A DNA stretch of 64,000 nucleotides, taken from assembly GCA_029245955.1 (NCBI GenBank), contig JAQWOH010000001.1, positions 1 to 64,000 of the forward strand, in the 5' to 3' direction. Shown here in pieces: positions 26,769 through 36,384 of the stretch (position 1 is the stretch's first letter; every line of letters starts with the position of its first letter). The notes beneath the pieces were generated by a model. It was not told where the DNA came from. It searched no databases and was given only the letters and a program-made list of their open reading frames with translations. A program made the position numbers and the translations under genes. This DNA is from Fuerstiella sp. Lineage in GTDB: Bacteria > Planctomycetota > Planctomycetia > Planctomycetales > Planctomycetaceae.

Positions 26769-26841
26769 TGGAGGATAACGGACTTGAACCGATGACCTTC
26801 TGGCTGCCAGCCAGACGCTCTCCCAACTGAGCTAATCCCCC
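26769..26841 (-). tRNA. tRNA-Ala (anticodon GGC)
   Basis: A 73-base cloverleaf. The acceptor arm GGGGGAT pairs with ATCCTCC with one G-U, the anticodon stem TCTGG/CCAGA encloses CTGGCAG (anticodon GGC), and the T loop is TTCAAGT. Discriminator base A; CCA is not encoded. The terminator lies directly downstream. Confidence 0.95.
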
Positions 26842-26942
26842 GTGTGATGGCGTGAACCACCTGCTTCGTGCAAACGCTACCACCCACTTTGGAAGCTGTC
26901 AAGCTGTGGCTTCTGTTGTTTGACAGATACGGCTCTGACCCG

Positions 26943-27371
26943 TTATTCGGGCGTCCGGGAGGGCGGATCGCCACTGGACTCATTGGCATCTGGCGACAGA
27001 TGTTTTGTGGTGCTCCCCTGTCGAACCCAGACTGCGGCGGTGGCAACCAGGATCAGAACCAGGCCACCCACAGTCACAACATCGGCAAATGTGCGGCTGA
27101 CCGTGACTCCGGGAATCTGATTGAACAGCAATTCTGTGTAAGAAGATTCTCCGTTATGAAGCCCAAGCTGTCGGCGGATCTGAAAATGCCAGTCTGCGCA
27201 CAGGCAGTAACCCCAGCCGTACCAGGCTCCCATACCCAGCCACGAACACAGCGTGGCCCCAATCGTGATCAGATGAAGTTTGCGGGTGCGCGGCCAGATC
27301 CAGCCCACAAGGTTAAACACGATCAACACATTGTGCAGTGCGAAACACAGAATATTGATTGACTGAAGCAT
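26943..27371 (-). CDS. DUF2784-like membrane protein
   Basis: A 142-residue membrane protein. The motif WYGWGYCLCADWHFQIRRQLG near residues 48-66 resembles the signature of the DUF2784 family; hydrophobic helices lie near 5-25, 30-50 and 100-122. Function unknown. The ATG at 27371 overlaps the stop of the upstream gene by one base (TGATG), so the two are translationally coupled. The longer frame to 27545 runs through the neighbour and is not supported. Confidence 0.65.
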   Translation of the reverse strand: MLQSINILCFALHNVLIVFNLVGWIWPRTRKLHLITIGATLCSWLGMGAWYGWGYCLCADWHFQIRRQLGLHNGESSYTELLFNQIPGVTVSRTFADVVTVGGLVLILVATAAVWVRQGSTTKHLSPDANESSGDPPSRTPE

Positions 27372-27667
27372 CAGTGAGCCGCAGGCATATGTTCGGCAGG
27401 CGGGGACTTTTGGCCAGACAGAACGACGGCCACGATGGCAAAGTCCAGTACCGCTGAGCCGAGCAGCCCGATGATCGACTGAACCGACGTGTACTTTTCC
27501 GTGTAGATGTACAAGCCGATATTCGACATGCCAAACAAAAACCACGACAGCCAGCTGACACCGTCGGTTCTTCCCGTCCTTAACAGCGACACAAGTTGAA
27601 TGGCAGTCGCGATCGGAATGATGATTGCCGGTATATAGCCGGAAACTTCAACGACGGTTGAATGCAT
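27371..27667 (-). CDS. Small PQ-loop/SemiSWEET-like membrane protein
   Basis: A 98-residue protein with three hydrophobic helices (near residues 8-28, 38-55, 62-85). The first carries GYIPAIIIPIATAIQLVSLLRTGRTDGVSW, where the conserved proline and the DGVSW end resemble bacterial SemiSWEET/PQ-loop half-transporters. Those dimerise to move small sugars. The ATG at 27667 is preferred over a TTG at 27706. It precedes the DUF2784 gene with a one-base overlap. Confidence 0.6.
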   Translation of the reverse strand: MHSTVVEVSGYIPAIIIPIATAIQLVSLLRTGRTDGVSWLSWFLFGMSNIGLYIYTEKYTSVQSIIGLLGSAVLDFAIVAVVLSGQKSPPAEHMPAAH

Positions 27668-27892
27668 GGTGATATTCTTATGGAGTAATTCCGTGTGTGG
27701 GGCCAATCACTGACCAGTGGCCGAATGTTTCCGGAGGCAGTTGCAGCACTCCGCTGGCGTCCGGACATAAACCAACGCGTGAGCGAGGAACGAGTCGGAG
27801 ACGCCTTGTTGTGCTTTCCTTCACTCATGCATCGGGTGATCAGATGTTCTGAAAACGGCTTTGACAGACTCTGTGAATGCGTCACCTGTGAA

Positions 27893-29230
27893 CTATCGCG
27901 ACGACTTCACTTCTGTTTCCCAGTCCGCTAACAGCTCTCGCAAATTATTAACGCGACCTCCAGGCAGCAGGTTAGTGTTTTCCTCGCGATCACTGGACAG
28001 ATCAAACATCCATTCGTCACGCTCATCGCCTTCTGCTTTGCGAACATATTTTTGGTTTCCGCTGCGGACGGCGGACCACGTACGTTCTCCTCGTCTTCCT
28101 CGCCAGAACAGGTTACGTTCATAATCGTCCTGTCCGGATGACACGTGCCCGATGATGTCGTGACCGTCCAGTAGCTGCTCAGAAACGTTGGCTTTGGCCA
28201 GCTGCAGAAACGAACGTGTCAGGTCAAACGTGATGCATGGCTGATGGCAGGTGCTGCCCGGTTTCATGTGCCCGGGCCAGCGAATAATTAAAGGAACTCG
28301 AATCCCGCCTTCAAACGTGGTGCCCTTCGCTTCACGCAGTCCGCCCATGTTTGCGGCTCCGGCGAATCCGCCGTTATCGGAAACGAAGACCACGACTGTG
28401 TTGTTGGCGATTCCGGCGTGGTTGATTGCCCCCAGCAATCGCCCGAGTTCAGAGTCCAGATTCTGCAGCATAGCCACGTAAGTTTCTGCATCCACGTCCA
28501 TCCAGTTTTCGGCGGTCACGATCTTTGCGTCGTCACCTGGTCCCTGAAACGGGAAGTGCGGACATTCGTGAGAAACATACAGGAAGAACGGCCCGCTTTT
28601 GTTCTGCTGAATAAATTCGATGGAATCGTCGGTGATCAGCTCGGTCATATAGCCTTTGCGGTACACGGGCAGGCGACCTTTGAACAGCACGTGCAGATCA
28701 CTGGTTTCTCGATGATTGAAGTAATGAACGTTGCCACCCATGTATCCGAAGAAGGCGTCCCACCCGTGTTCCATCGGGTTGAATTTTGGCTCGTATCCCA
28801 GATGCCATTTGCCGAAAATTCCGCAGGTGTAGCCGGACGCTTTCAATGCTCCCGGTATCACGGTCCGGTCGGCCGGCAGTCCCAGGTCGCGTACTTTGGC
28901 CAGGCGAATTGCATCGTCGTAGCGTCCGACGTTGCCGGTCCCCAGAGCACATTCCAGTCCGCCGACTCGCTGCTGATAGCGTCCTGTCAGGAACGCCGTG
29001 CGAGTCGGACTGCATTCAGGACCGTTCGAGTAATGCTGTGTAAATCGTACACCGCTTTGAGCCAGGCGATCTATGTTCGGCGTTTTTGCGACGGGATGTC
29101 CGTAGCAGCCAAGGTCGCCGTAGCCCAGGTCGTCGGCAAGGATGAAGACGATGTTGGGCCGGTCTGCTGCAGAGGCCGGGCTAGCAAGAGCAAGCAGAGT
29201 GAGCAGGAGACAGGGAAGAAAATGTTTCAT
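27893..29230 (-). CDS. Secreted formylglycine-type sulfatase
   Basis: A 445-residue sulfatase that hydrolyses sulfate esters. A signal peptide covers residues 1-21. The metal-binding N-terminus LADDLGYGDLGCYG is intact. The formylglycine motif CSPTR starts at Cys73. VFVSDNGG near residue 270 carries further metal ligands, and EGGIRVPLIIRWPG is typical of family S1. The C-terminus has the usual YVRKAEGDERDEWMFDL. It is the third gene of a leftward group with a DUF1501 protein and a Tat-exported unknown, suggesting joint breakdown of a sulfated polysaccharide. Formylglycine formation needs a maturase, not seen in this window. Confidence 0.92.
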   Translation of the reverse strand: MKHFLPCLLLTLLALASPASAADRPNIVFILADDLGYGDLGCYGHPVAKTPNIDRLAQSGVRFTQHYSNGPECSPTRTAFLTGRYQQRVGGLECALGTGNVGRYDDAIRLAKVRDLGLPADRTVIPGALKASGYTCGIFGKWHLGYEPKFNPMEHGWDAFFGYMGGNVHYFNHRETSDLHVLFKGRLPVYRKGYMTELITDDSIEFIQQNKSGPFFLYVSHECPHFPFQGPGDDAKIVTAENWMDVDAETYVAMLQNLDSELGRLLGAINHAGIANNTVVVFVSDNGGFAGAANMGGLREAKGTTFEGGIRVPLIIRWPGHMKPGSTCHQPCITFDLTRSFLQLAKANVSEQLLDGHDIIGHVSSGQDDYERNLFWRGRRGERTWSAVRSGNQKYVRKAEGDERDEWMFDLSSDREENTNLLPGGRVNNLRELLADWETEVKSSR

Positions 29231-29294
29231 GGGGAATGCGTGTCATGAAAGGCTGTGTAAACTGTCGGTCTGTGTCGGCGAAGGAACGGAACGT

Positions 29295-30566
29295 TCAGTT
29301 TTGTGCAAACAGAGACTTCCGCGGAGCCTGGTAAAGGATAGACAGGTGCGGTGTTTCGATGCGTTTCTGCCCTGTTCCGACGGACCGACAGCCCGCTTCC
29401 ACCAGCCCCGTTGTCAACAGAGTGCGTTCAATCGGCGCAGGAGACTTTCCGGTCACAAAGGTTTGCTCGGCTTTTGACATCAGCTGAGCAGAATAAGTCA
29501 CGTTCGGCACCGGCGGCAGGTAGAACAACGTCGACAATGGTTCGGCCTGTCCCTTAAGTTTTGCGGCAAATGTAAAGTCCTGCACCAGTCCGTTCATCAG
29601 CAGCATCGTGGCTTTGGTGCCATCCGTGTATTCGATGCGGTAGGCCAGAGGATCCTTCACCCACTCCTTGATCTGCTGTGGTGTCGGGTGGCGATGACTG
29701 AAGGTTGCCGGCTGAGCCAGCGTCTGGCTGCGGGACAGGCAGGCTTCAAACAGTGACGAATTCCATCCGCCGGAATTCCATGTTCCCGCATCCATCGCCT
29801 TCCAGACCGCGTCTCCACGAAGCCCCTGCACGGCCGAGACGCCGGTTTCGCCACCAAGTCGCCGTTCGGCCATACATTGAATGACTTCCAGAGCATGAAA
29901 GTCGTAACTGTCCATGCCGCCCATGGCCAGACACAGCATTTCTTCAACTTCGGCAGCGTACGGCAAATCGACGGCAGGCATCCGCCACGTCACAGGCAAC
30001 GAAGAGCCGGCTGCAAACGCGAAGTCAAGTTCTTTCGAGATCTGAAACATCTCCTGTGCCCACTGCGTATTCCATGACAGATGTTTGTCATTGAACATCG
30101 GCACGGACCGACCATCTGTGCGAAACACGTCGGTCACCTGTTTGAAGAATTCATAGCGAGGATACTTCTTTTGTCCGTATTCGTTCTTCGGGTATTCCCC
30201 GTGTTCTCCGATGACCAGAACGGCGTCGACCGCCAGTTGTTTGCCGCCGCACCGCAATGCTTCCGCGATGGTGGGATAAATCGGAAAATTGAATTCCTTT
30301 GACCGGCTGCGACTCAGGTCGTTGTCCGGAAACTGATCGACATAGGCAGCCACGACATCAAACGGCGGACGGTGCCACTTTCCGTTGATCGGATAACCAT
30401 GCAGGAATCGTTCAGCCATGTGCCACGCATGCGACGGTTTCCACCAGACCGTCGTTACGACCGCCAGCCGACGGGGAAATGGCGGGGCTGGCTGCGCTGA
30501 AATTCCTGCTTGACCAGCGGCCAGTCCGGCGCTGAGCGCAGTAATGAAGTCTCTTCGTGTGAACAT
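29295..30566 (-). CDS. Tat-exported protein of unknown function
   Basis: A 423-residue protein whose start is the ATG at 30566: it is preceded by a strong ribosome binding site (ggaggattt) and begins with a twin-arginine signal (FTRRDFITALSAGLAAG). A GTG at 30599 overlaps the stop of the upstream DUF1501 gene as GTGA and is the alternative. The mature part is soluble, with AVVTTVWWKPSHAWHMAERF, a VLVIGEHGEYP segment and a late WNSGGWNSSLFEAC stretch. I know this type only as a hypothetical protein of Planctomycetes. Position between DUF1501 and sulfatase genes suggests a role in extracellular glycan use. Confidence 0.75.
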   Translation of the reverse strand: MFTRRDFITALSAGLAAGQAGISAQPAPPFPRRLAVVTTVWWKPSHAWHMAERFLHGYPINGKWHRPPFDVVAAYVDQFPDNDLSRSRSKEFNFPIYPTIAEALRCGGKQLAVDAVLVIGEHGEYPKNEYGQKKYPRYEFFKQVTDVFRTDGRSVPMFNDKHLSWNTQWAQEMFQISKELDFAFAAGSSLPVTWRMPAVDLPYAAEVEEMLCLAMGGMDSYDFHALEVIQCMAERRLGGETGVSAVQGLRGDAVWKAMDAGTWNSGGWNSSLFEACLSRSQTLAQPATFSHRHPTPQQIKEWVKDPLAYRIEYTDGTKATMLLMNGLVQDFTFAAKLKGQAEPLSTLFYLPPVPNVTYSAQLMSKAEQTFVTGKSPAPIERTLLTTGLVEAGCRSVGTGQKRIETPHLSILYQAPRKSLFAQN

Positions 30567-30595
30567 AAATCCTCCGATTGTCTTGTGGCCGTGTT

Positions 30596-32032
30596 TCACG
30601 AGAACAACGCTGTGACGGGCTGCCCGGTCGAGCTTCGAACCGGGCGTCCCGTGGGCTCAAAGATTTCAGCTTCAGGAGCGAAGCCAAAGCTGTGCAGGAT
30701 TGTCGCTCCCAGATCTTCAGGTCGCACGGGATCTTCTTTGACGTAGGCGGCCTGTTCGTCGCTGGCCCCGTAAATTGCACCGCCCCGCACGCCGCCGCCG
30801 GCCAGTACAGACGAATAGCAGTGACACCAGTGGTCTCGACCTGAAAACTTGTTGATCTTCGGTGTGCGTCCGAATTCTCCTGTGACGACCACCAGAGTAT
30901 CGTCCAGCATGCTGCGATCGGTCAGGTCATCCAGCAGTGCAGAGAATGCCCGGTCGAATGACGGGCAGCAGTATTCTCCGCGGATCATGTCGACTCCGCG
31001 GTTGTACCCGCCGCAAACGTCTTTGTCTGAACCATGGTTGTCCCACAGATTAAACTGGCAGCCGTCTTTTCCGTAGTACGTCCAGAAGACGTTGACGTAT
31101 CGAGTGCCGGCTTCCGCCAGCCGTCGCGCCAACAGAAAACTCTGTCCGTATTCGTTTCGCCCGTAGCGATCACGCAGCGACGCCGGTTCCTGCTCCAGGT
31201 CGAAGGCCCCACGCACGTCTGCTGAGGCAATCAGGTCAAACGCTTTGTCGTAGTTTGATCGTACCTGTTCAGACGGCTCCGCGGCGATGGAACCGGCGGC
31301 GTGCTGGTCGATGGAATCCAGCAGCCGTCGTCGGTCCGAGAATCGAGACGAATTGACTGCATCCGGCAGATCGAGTGCACCGATCCGAAATGTCTTGTCA
31401 GCCAGCGATTCTTTTTTTTCTTCATTCAGCAGAAAAGGATCGAACGTGTTGCCCAGGAACCCACCGGTCTGGCCGCGGTAATACCGGTTTCCGGTCGTGA
31501 ACGGTCGAGGCAGCGTGACCCATGCGGGCAGCCGTCCGGTGTCGCCCAGCAGACTGCGCAGGATTCCTCCCATTCCCGGATGATCGGCAGGCAGCGGAGG
31601 ATACGCCGGTCCGGGCACTAACGAATTGGCCAGCAATGTGTACTTGATGCCCACATCGTGCGAATTCGAAGTGTGCATCATGGAACGAATGATGGCAAAT
31701 TTGTCGGCTCGCTGAGCGGTGAGCGGCAGCAGATCGCCGATCTGAAATCCGGGGACACTGGTGGAGACCGGCTGGAAGGGGCCGCGGATGGCATCGGGCG
31801 CGTTTGGCTTCGGGTCCCACATGTCCAGCTGCGACGGGCCGCCACACAGGAATATGTAGATGCAGCGTCTGGCCGTCGCTGAGTGCGTCTGTCGGCCGGC
31901 AAACAGATTCGTCTGCACTCCCGGCCACAGACCGCCAAGCGCGCTCAATCCGCCGATCTGCAGCGCATCGCGACGACTGACACGAAAAGGGATTCGTTGG
32001 GGGCGACCCGGTGTTGGGAACAGTGTGAGCAT
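30596..32032 (-). CDS. DUF1501 protein with Tat signal
   Basis: A 478-residue DUF1501 protein, related to the alkaline phosphatase/sulfatase superfamily, with a twin-arginine signal (SRRDALQIGGLSALGG). Family segments: FLCGGPSQLDMWDPKPNAPD, the GIKYTLLANSLVPGP region, and near the C-terminus VVVTGEFGRTPKIN followed by GRDHW. The start at 32032 places the Tat motif at a normal distance; a longer frame to 32248 has no support. It is first in the leftward operon. DUF1501 genes in Planctomycetes usually accompany DUF1549/DUF1553 genes; here none is adjacent. Confidence 0.88.
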   Translation of the reverse strand: MLTLFPTPGRPQRIPFRVSRRDALQIGGLSALGGLWPGVQTNLFAGRQTHSATARRCIYIFLCGGPSQLDMWDPKPNAPDAIRGPFQPVSTSVPGFQIGDLLPLTAQRADKFAIIRSMMHTSNSHDVGIKYTLLANSLVPGPAYPPLPADHPGMGGILRSLLGDTGRLPAWVTLPRPFTTGNRYYRGQTGGFLGNTFDPFLLNEEKKESLADKTFRIGALDLPDAVNSSRFSDRRRLLDSIDQHAAGSIAAEPSEQVRSNYDKAFDLIASADVRGAFDLEQEPASLRDRYGRNEYGQSFLLARRLAEAGTRYVNVFWTYYGKDGCQFNLWDNHGSDKDVCGGYNRGVDMIRGEYCCPSFDRAFSALLDDLTDRSMLDDTLVVVTGEFGRTPKINKFSGRDHWCHCYSSVLAGGGVRGGAIYGASDEQAAYVKEDPVRPEDLGATILHSFGFAPEAEIFEPTGRPVRSSTGQPVTALFS

Positions 32033-32256
32033 CGATATTGTTTCAACTTCGTGTTGCAGGTGGAGTGGCGGAATGCTTTGTTCACCACTCAATGGAAGTG
32101 ATTTCCGGGCGCACGCACGAAAGAATTGTGTTTGATATACTATATCGCACGGCCGGTACTGGCGGAACGTAGCAGCGCCACATTCCGTCATCGTCCGGTT
32201 TTTTATTGACTTTGTTATGTCCGTCGGCTTCCGCTTGACTTCAGGCACAGAAACTC
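32033..32256. promoter_or_regulatory. Divergent promoter region
   Basis: A 224-base gap between the leftward DUF1501 operon and the rightward symporter. Both need promoters here. I see AT-rich tracts (tttgatatactatatcg near 32130) that could supply a -10 element, without a clear -35 partner. Confidence 0.4.
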
Positions 32257-33975
32257 ATGAAGGGACTTGCAGCTGCAGACTGGATGGCACTGTGTTTGTA
32301 CCTGGTCGGCGTGACCGTGCTTGGCATTCGAGCCAGTCGCCAGGTGAAGGCGATGTCCGACTTCGTTATGCCTCGACGCTTTGGCAGGCTGATGATGCTG
32401 ATGCACGGGTTTGGCACCAGCACCCACTCCGATCAGGCGGTCAGTGTTGCTTCGAAGTGTTATTCCAGCGGCCTGTCGGGTATCTGGTATCAGTGGATGT
32501 GGCTGTTTGCCACTCCATTCTTCTGGCTGATTGCGCCCATGATGAGACGGTTTCGGGCGCTCACAACGGCCGACGTTTTTGCTGCTCGTTACGGACCCTC
32601 AGTTGCCGTGTTGTTCTGTGTCTTCGGACTGGCCAAGTTTGTTGTGACGATCGGCAACATGCTGAAGGGAAGTGGTTTGGTCATTGAAGCCTGCACCGGA
32701 TCTGCGATCTCAGCCGAAATGTCCATTGTGGTGGTGACTGTTTTATTTGTCGTGTACGGTCTGGCCGGAGGGTTGCGAGCTGCGATCGTTACTGACTTTG
32801 TGCAGGGCATTCTGACTCTGCTGTTTTCGTTCCTGCTCTTGCCGTCTGTGCTGCAGGCGGTCGGTGGAATTTCCGGCATGCGGCAGTCGTTTGCGGAACT
32901 GTCGCCCGGCAAAGACATGCTGTCGCTGGTGACACCCGGCGAGATCGGAGTCTTCTACATTGCCATGATTGCATTGAATTCGCTGCTGAGTGTCACCGTG
33001 CAGCCGCACAATATGGGAACGTGTGGTGCCGGCAGGACGGAAATCGATGGCGCGGTCGGTTTTATGGGCGGCACGTTCCTGAAACGAATCTGTACCGTGG
33101 CCTGGTGTCTGACAGGGCTGGCAGCATTCGCACACTACAACGGACGCGTTGATAACCCGGATCATGTTTATGGTCTGATGGCGTCCGAGTTTTTGCCGCA
33201 GCTGATGCCGGGACTGCTGGGGCTGTTTCTGGCAGGTTTGCTGGCCACCGTTATGGGCTCGTGTGATTCGTTCATGATTTCCGCATCAGGCCTGGTCACT
33301 GAGAATCTCTACCGGCCTGTCTGCCCTGGTCGCAGCGAAAGCCATTATCTGTGGGTTGCTCGTGCATCGGGTCTGGCAGTTGTCGTCGTGGCAATCGGTT
33401 ATACGTTCTGGCTCAGCGGTGTCATTCAGGGGCTGGAGATTCTCTGGAAACTGAATGCCGTGATGGCTCCGGCCTTCTGGCTGGGCGTATTCTGGCGTGG
33501 AGCCACGACTGCAGGAGCGTGGGCGGCGACACTTCTGACGGCAACGGTATGGTGGGTGTCGGGACTGGCGGCAACCGCAGCAGGTGTCGCGGCTTTGCCG
33601 TTCAGTGAATCATTCGGAATCGTCGCCGTGCAGAACGACGCTCTGGTCATCACCGTGCCATGGCAGATGGTGGCGTATCTGACCGCCGGGTTTGCCGGTG
33701 GAATTGTGGTAAGTCTGTGTACTCGCAGGAATGACGAGCAGCAGTTGGACCGGTTTTACGAATTGATGAGAACGCCTGTTCAGGAAAACGAAGTGATTAA
33801 GCAGCCCTGTACGCTGCCACAGGGAGTCACTGCAGCACCTCGACGCGTATTTTTCTCAAGCACCAGCCTCGAGATTCCCGTACCGACCTGGCGATCGATG
33901 TCTGGATTTTTTGTCGGATGGCTGCTGGTCTTCGCAATTATCGGCGGCGTCTGGTGGCTGATTGCCGGAGGTTAA
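32257..33975 (+). CDS. Sodium/solute symporter (SSS family)
   Basis: A 572-residue membrane protein of the sodium:solute symporter family. About 13 hydrophobic segments are visible. Family patterns: the N-terminal MALCLYLVGVTVLGIRASRQ, ADVFAARYGPSVAVLF near residue 105, and YGLAGGLRAAIVTDFVQG near 165-185. The substrate cannot be told from the sequence. It stands divergent to the DUF1501 operon and is followed after 120 bases by a cytosolic-type sulfatase, so uptake of a sulfated sugar or acid is a reasonable guess. Confidence 0.88.
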   Translation: MKGLAAADWMALCLYLVGVTVLGIRASRQVKAMSDFVMPRRFGRLMMLMHGFGTSTHSDQAVSVASKCYSSGLSGIWYQWMWLFATPFFWLIAPMMRRFRALTTADVFAARYGPSVAVLFCVFGLAKFVVTIGNMLKGSGLVIEACTGSAISAEMSIVVVTVLFVVYGLAGGLRAAIVTDFVQGILTLLFSFLLLPSVLQAVGGISGMRQSFAELSPGKDMLSLVTPGEIGVFYIAMIALNSLLSVTVQPHNMGTCGAGRTEIDGAVGFMGGTFLKRICTVAWCLTGLAAFAHYNGRVDNPDHVYGLMASEFLPQLMPGLLGLFLAGLLATVMGSCDSFMISASGLVTENLYRPVCPGRSESHYLWVARASGLAVVVVAIGYTFWLSGVIQGLEILWKLNAVMAPAFWLGVFWRGATTAGAWAATLLTATVWWVSGLAATAAGVAALPFSESFGIVAVQNDALVITVPWQMVAYLTAGFAGGIVVSLCTRRNDEQQLDRFYELMRTPVQENEVIKQPCTLPQGVTAAPRRVFFSSTSLEIPVPTWRSMSGFFVGWLLVFAIIGGVWWLIAGG

Positions 33976-34095
33976 AGTCCCGGGGAAGGGCTGCCTGCAT
34001 GGCGATGCGAGTTTACGCTCGGAATGAATTAGGCCGGTTCCATTGGTCGCTGATTCTAACACAATAAAACATGTCCTGATAAAGATGCCAACTTA

Positions 34096-35541
34096 ATGAC
34101 CAAGCCAAATATTCTGATCATTCTTGCTGACGGCATGCAGGCTGACACCGTTGACCCTGAACATCCGTGTTTCACGCCGAACATCGACGCGCTGGCCAGT
34201 CGAGGCGTTCGTTTTCGCAATGCGCACACGACCTGTCCAACCTGTTCGCCGGCCCGCGCCAGTCTGATGACCGGCCTGTTGCCTCACAACCACGGCGTTC
34301 TGGAAGTAGAACACGGTCGGGACGATGATCAATGTGTACTGCGAACTGAACATCCGCACTTTGCACAGCGACTGTCTACCGCCGGGTACCGCACCGGTTA
34401 CTTCGGCAAATGGCACGTTGAACGGACTCAGAACGTAACGCAGTTCGGCTGGCAGGAAGGTGTCGTGAAGGGCGCTGAACACGTTAAGGGGATCGGCAGA
34501 GGCGAACAGGGCCCCGGAACTTTCGAACTGGACGAGTCATTGACCGGATATGTGGAAGGCCCCCGTGGCTACAAACGAATTCTGCACTGGGGCGTGACCG
34601 ACACACCGTTTGACGAACGGTATCCCGGCCTGACCGCGGCAGATGCGGATCAATTCCTGACGGACTGCCTGGGCAATTCAGATCCGTGGTGCTGCTGCGT
34701 CAGTTTTTCCGAACCGAACGAAGCGCTTGTGGTCGGTCGGGAAACGTGGGACCGATACGATCCGCAGTCGATGCGGTTGCCGGAAAATTTCTTCGACGAT
34801 CTTTCTGACCGTCCTAATCTTTATCTGCGTGAGCAACAGATCGGGCGTGGTATTTCTGAGGACCATTGGCGCGCAGCCAGGGCGTGTTACTTCGGACGTA
34901 TCACGGAACTGGACAGAATTGTGCAGCGACTGACCACCCGGATCGACGACGCGGGGCAATTGGAAAACACGATCGTCGTGTTCATGGCGGACCACGGACG
35001 GTATGTTGGCGCACACGGTTTCGACGCTCACAATTTTGGCGCCTTCGAGGAGATCTACCGTATACCACTCGTCATTGCCGGTCCGGGAGTGGCTTCCGGC
35101 AGCACATGTGATGCTCAGGTCAGTATAGCTGATGTGGGGGCCACTTTTTGTGAACTGGGCCAGGGGGAATCCATCGATGTGCCGGATTCGCAATCCTTCC
35201 GCTCGCTGCTTGCTGAGCCGGGCATTGTCCCGCCGCACTTTGAAACGGGATATGCGGAATACCACGGTACTCGGTTTCCATTGATGCAGCGAATTCTGTG
35301 GCAGGGGCCGTGGAAATTTGTTTTCAACGGATTCGACTTTGATGAGCTGTACAACCTGCAGGACGACCCCTGCGAAATGCACAACCGTGCGAACGATCCG
35401 GATCAGCAGGCTCGCATCGAATCCATGATGGCAGAAATATGGCGACGTGTTCGCGACACGGGCGACCGGGCAATCCACGAATCTCACTACTTCTCCATGC
35501 GTTTGGCCTGCGTTGGTCCGGAGTCCGCGCCGACCTCCTGA
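34096..35541 (+). CDS. Sulfatase without signal peptide
   Basis: A 481-residue family S1 sulfatase. The protein starts directly at the fold (PNILIILADGMQAD), with no signal sequence, so it probably works in the cytoplasm. The formylglycine motif CSPAR begins at Cys50. Further markers: FGKWHVERT near residue 105, FMADHGRYVGAHGF near 295-308 (metal ligands D and H), and YNLQDDPCEMHNRANDP near the C-terminus. The N-terminus ADG-x-x-x-D is closer to the ADQQRxD class than to ADDxGYGD. A symporter precedes it, consistent with desulfation after import. Confidence 0.9.
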   Translation: MTKPNILIILADGMQADTVDPEHPCFTPNIDALASRGVRFRNAHTTCPTCSPARASLMTGLLPHNHGVLEVEHGRDDDQCVLRTEHPHFAQRLSTAGYRTGYFGKWHVERTQNVTQFGWQEGVVKGAEHVKGIGRGEQGPGTFELDESLTGYVEGPRGYKRILHWGVTDTPFDERYPGLTAADADQFLTDCLGNSDPWCCCVSFSEPNEALVVGRETWDRYDPQSMRLPENFFDDLSDRPNLYLREQQIGRGISEDHWRAARACYFGRITELDRIVQRLTTRIDDAGQLENTIVVFMADHGRYVGAHGFDAHNFGAFEEIYRIPLVIAGPGVASGSTCDAQVSIADVGATFCELGQGESIDVPDSQSFRSLLAEPGIVPPHFETGYAEYHGTRFPLMQRILWQGPWKFVFNGFDFDELYNLQDDPCEMHNRANDPDQQARIESMMAEIWRRVRDTGDRAIHESHYFSMRLACVGPESAPTS

Positions 35542-35976
35542 TGAGGGGACGTGGACCGCAAACCCGTCGCGCAGGAAACCGATTCGGGTTGCCTGGACTT
35601 CCTGGCACAAGCATCGTCGTGTTTATCGATCGCGGGAAAACGCTCTCAGCTGGCAATTCCCTAAGGCCAGCGGCAACCGGTATGGCCGACTGACTCTGGA
35701 CTACCAGAGATTGGCAGGCGACGCGCCTGACGGCAAACAGGAAAGTCGCTTTGGCTCGCCGTTCGTCCCTGCGTGACAGACGGATCTTTCGAGGAAATGC
35801 TCGGAAATGAAAATGTGCCGCTTCGGGGCGTGATTTTGCGCAGCAAAAACGGTAGTTTTCGTGCGCAATCGTTGTCTGTCTCGGCTGTTGTGGGTGCTGA
35901 TGCCCCAGGATTGATTCTTGTTGGGTGTGCTGACCGTGCTCCGCACCCATGCGTTTTTCCCGGAGAGTGAACGTTC
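35542..35976. other. Intergenic region before the sodium pump operon
   Basis: About 435 bases. Frames in it (for example 35773-35970) show no recognisable family. It should contain the promoter of the decarboxylase operon; I see no clear motif. Confidence 0.45.
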
Positions 35977-36273
35977 ATGATTCTTGCCGCTGTTTTTGAC
36001 GCCTCACGCATGTTCAAGGGCGAAGGCATTGCAATCGCCGGGACTGGGCTGCTGATAGTGTTTGCGGCCCTGGTTCTGATTACGCTTTTCATCGCTGCGT
36101 TGCCACGCATCCTGGAAGCCGTCGCCATAGTACTGCCCGAGGTCCCGGACCGACATGCTGCTGCTGATGCGTCAGAGAGTCTGCTGCCGGACGATGCGGT
36201 ACTTGCCGCCATCGGATTTGTGCTGCACAGCGAGTTGCAGAAACAGATTGATACAGCCGGGAAGATGAGTTGA
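35977..36273 (+). CDS. oadG: Sodium pump decarboxylase gamma subunit-like
   Basis: A 98-residue protein with one N-terminal membrane helix (GTGLLIVFAALVLITLFIAAL, residues about 21-41), then a soluble tail ending in LAAIGFVLHSELQ. Size, topology and position before the beta and alpha subunit genes fit the OadG family, which holds the sodium-pumping decarboxylase together. The sequence is weakly conserved across the family, so the call rests largely on context. Confidence 0.75.
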   Translation: MILAAVFDASRMFKGEGIAIAGTGLLIVFAALVLITLFIAALPRILEAVAIVLPEVPDRHAAADASESLLPDDAVLAAIGFVLHSELQKQIDTAGKMS

Positions 36274-36384
36274 CGGTGATTCGGAACAAAGTTCACGACC
36301 GGTTGGTCGCTGCGATTTGATTGAATTCAGTTTGGACAGTGTTGAGAAATCCGCACCTGTGTCGGAAAATTAAAAAGAACAGCA

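Noticed and set aside
26678..27046. 122-codon minus-strand frame over tRNA-Ala
   Set aside because: It covers the tRNA and its terminator; not a real protein.
28418..29248. 276-codon plus-strand frame over the sulfatase at 27893-29230
   Set aside because: Antisense to a well-supported sulfatase.
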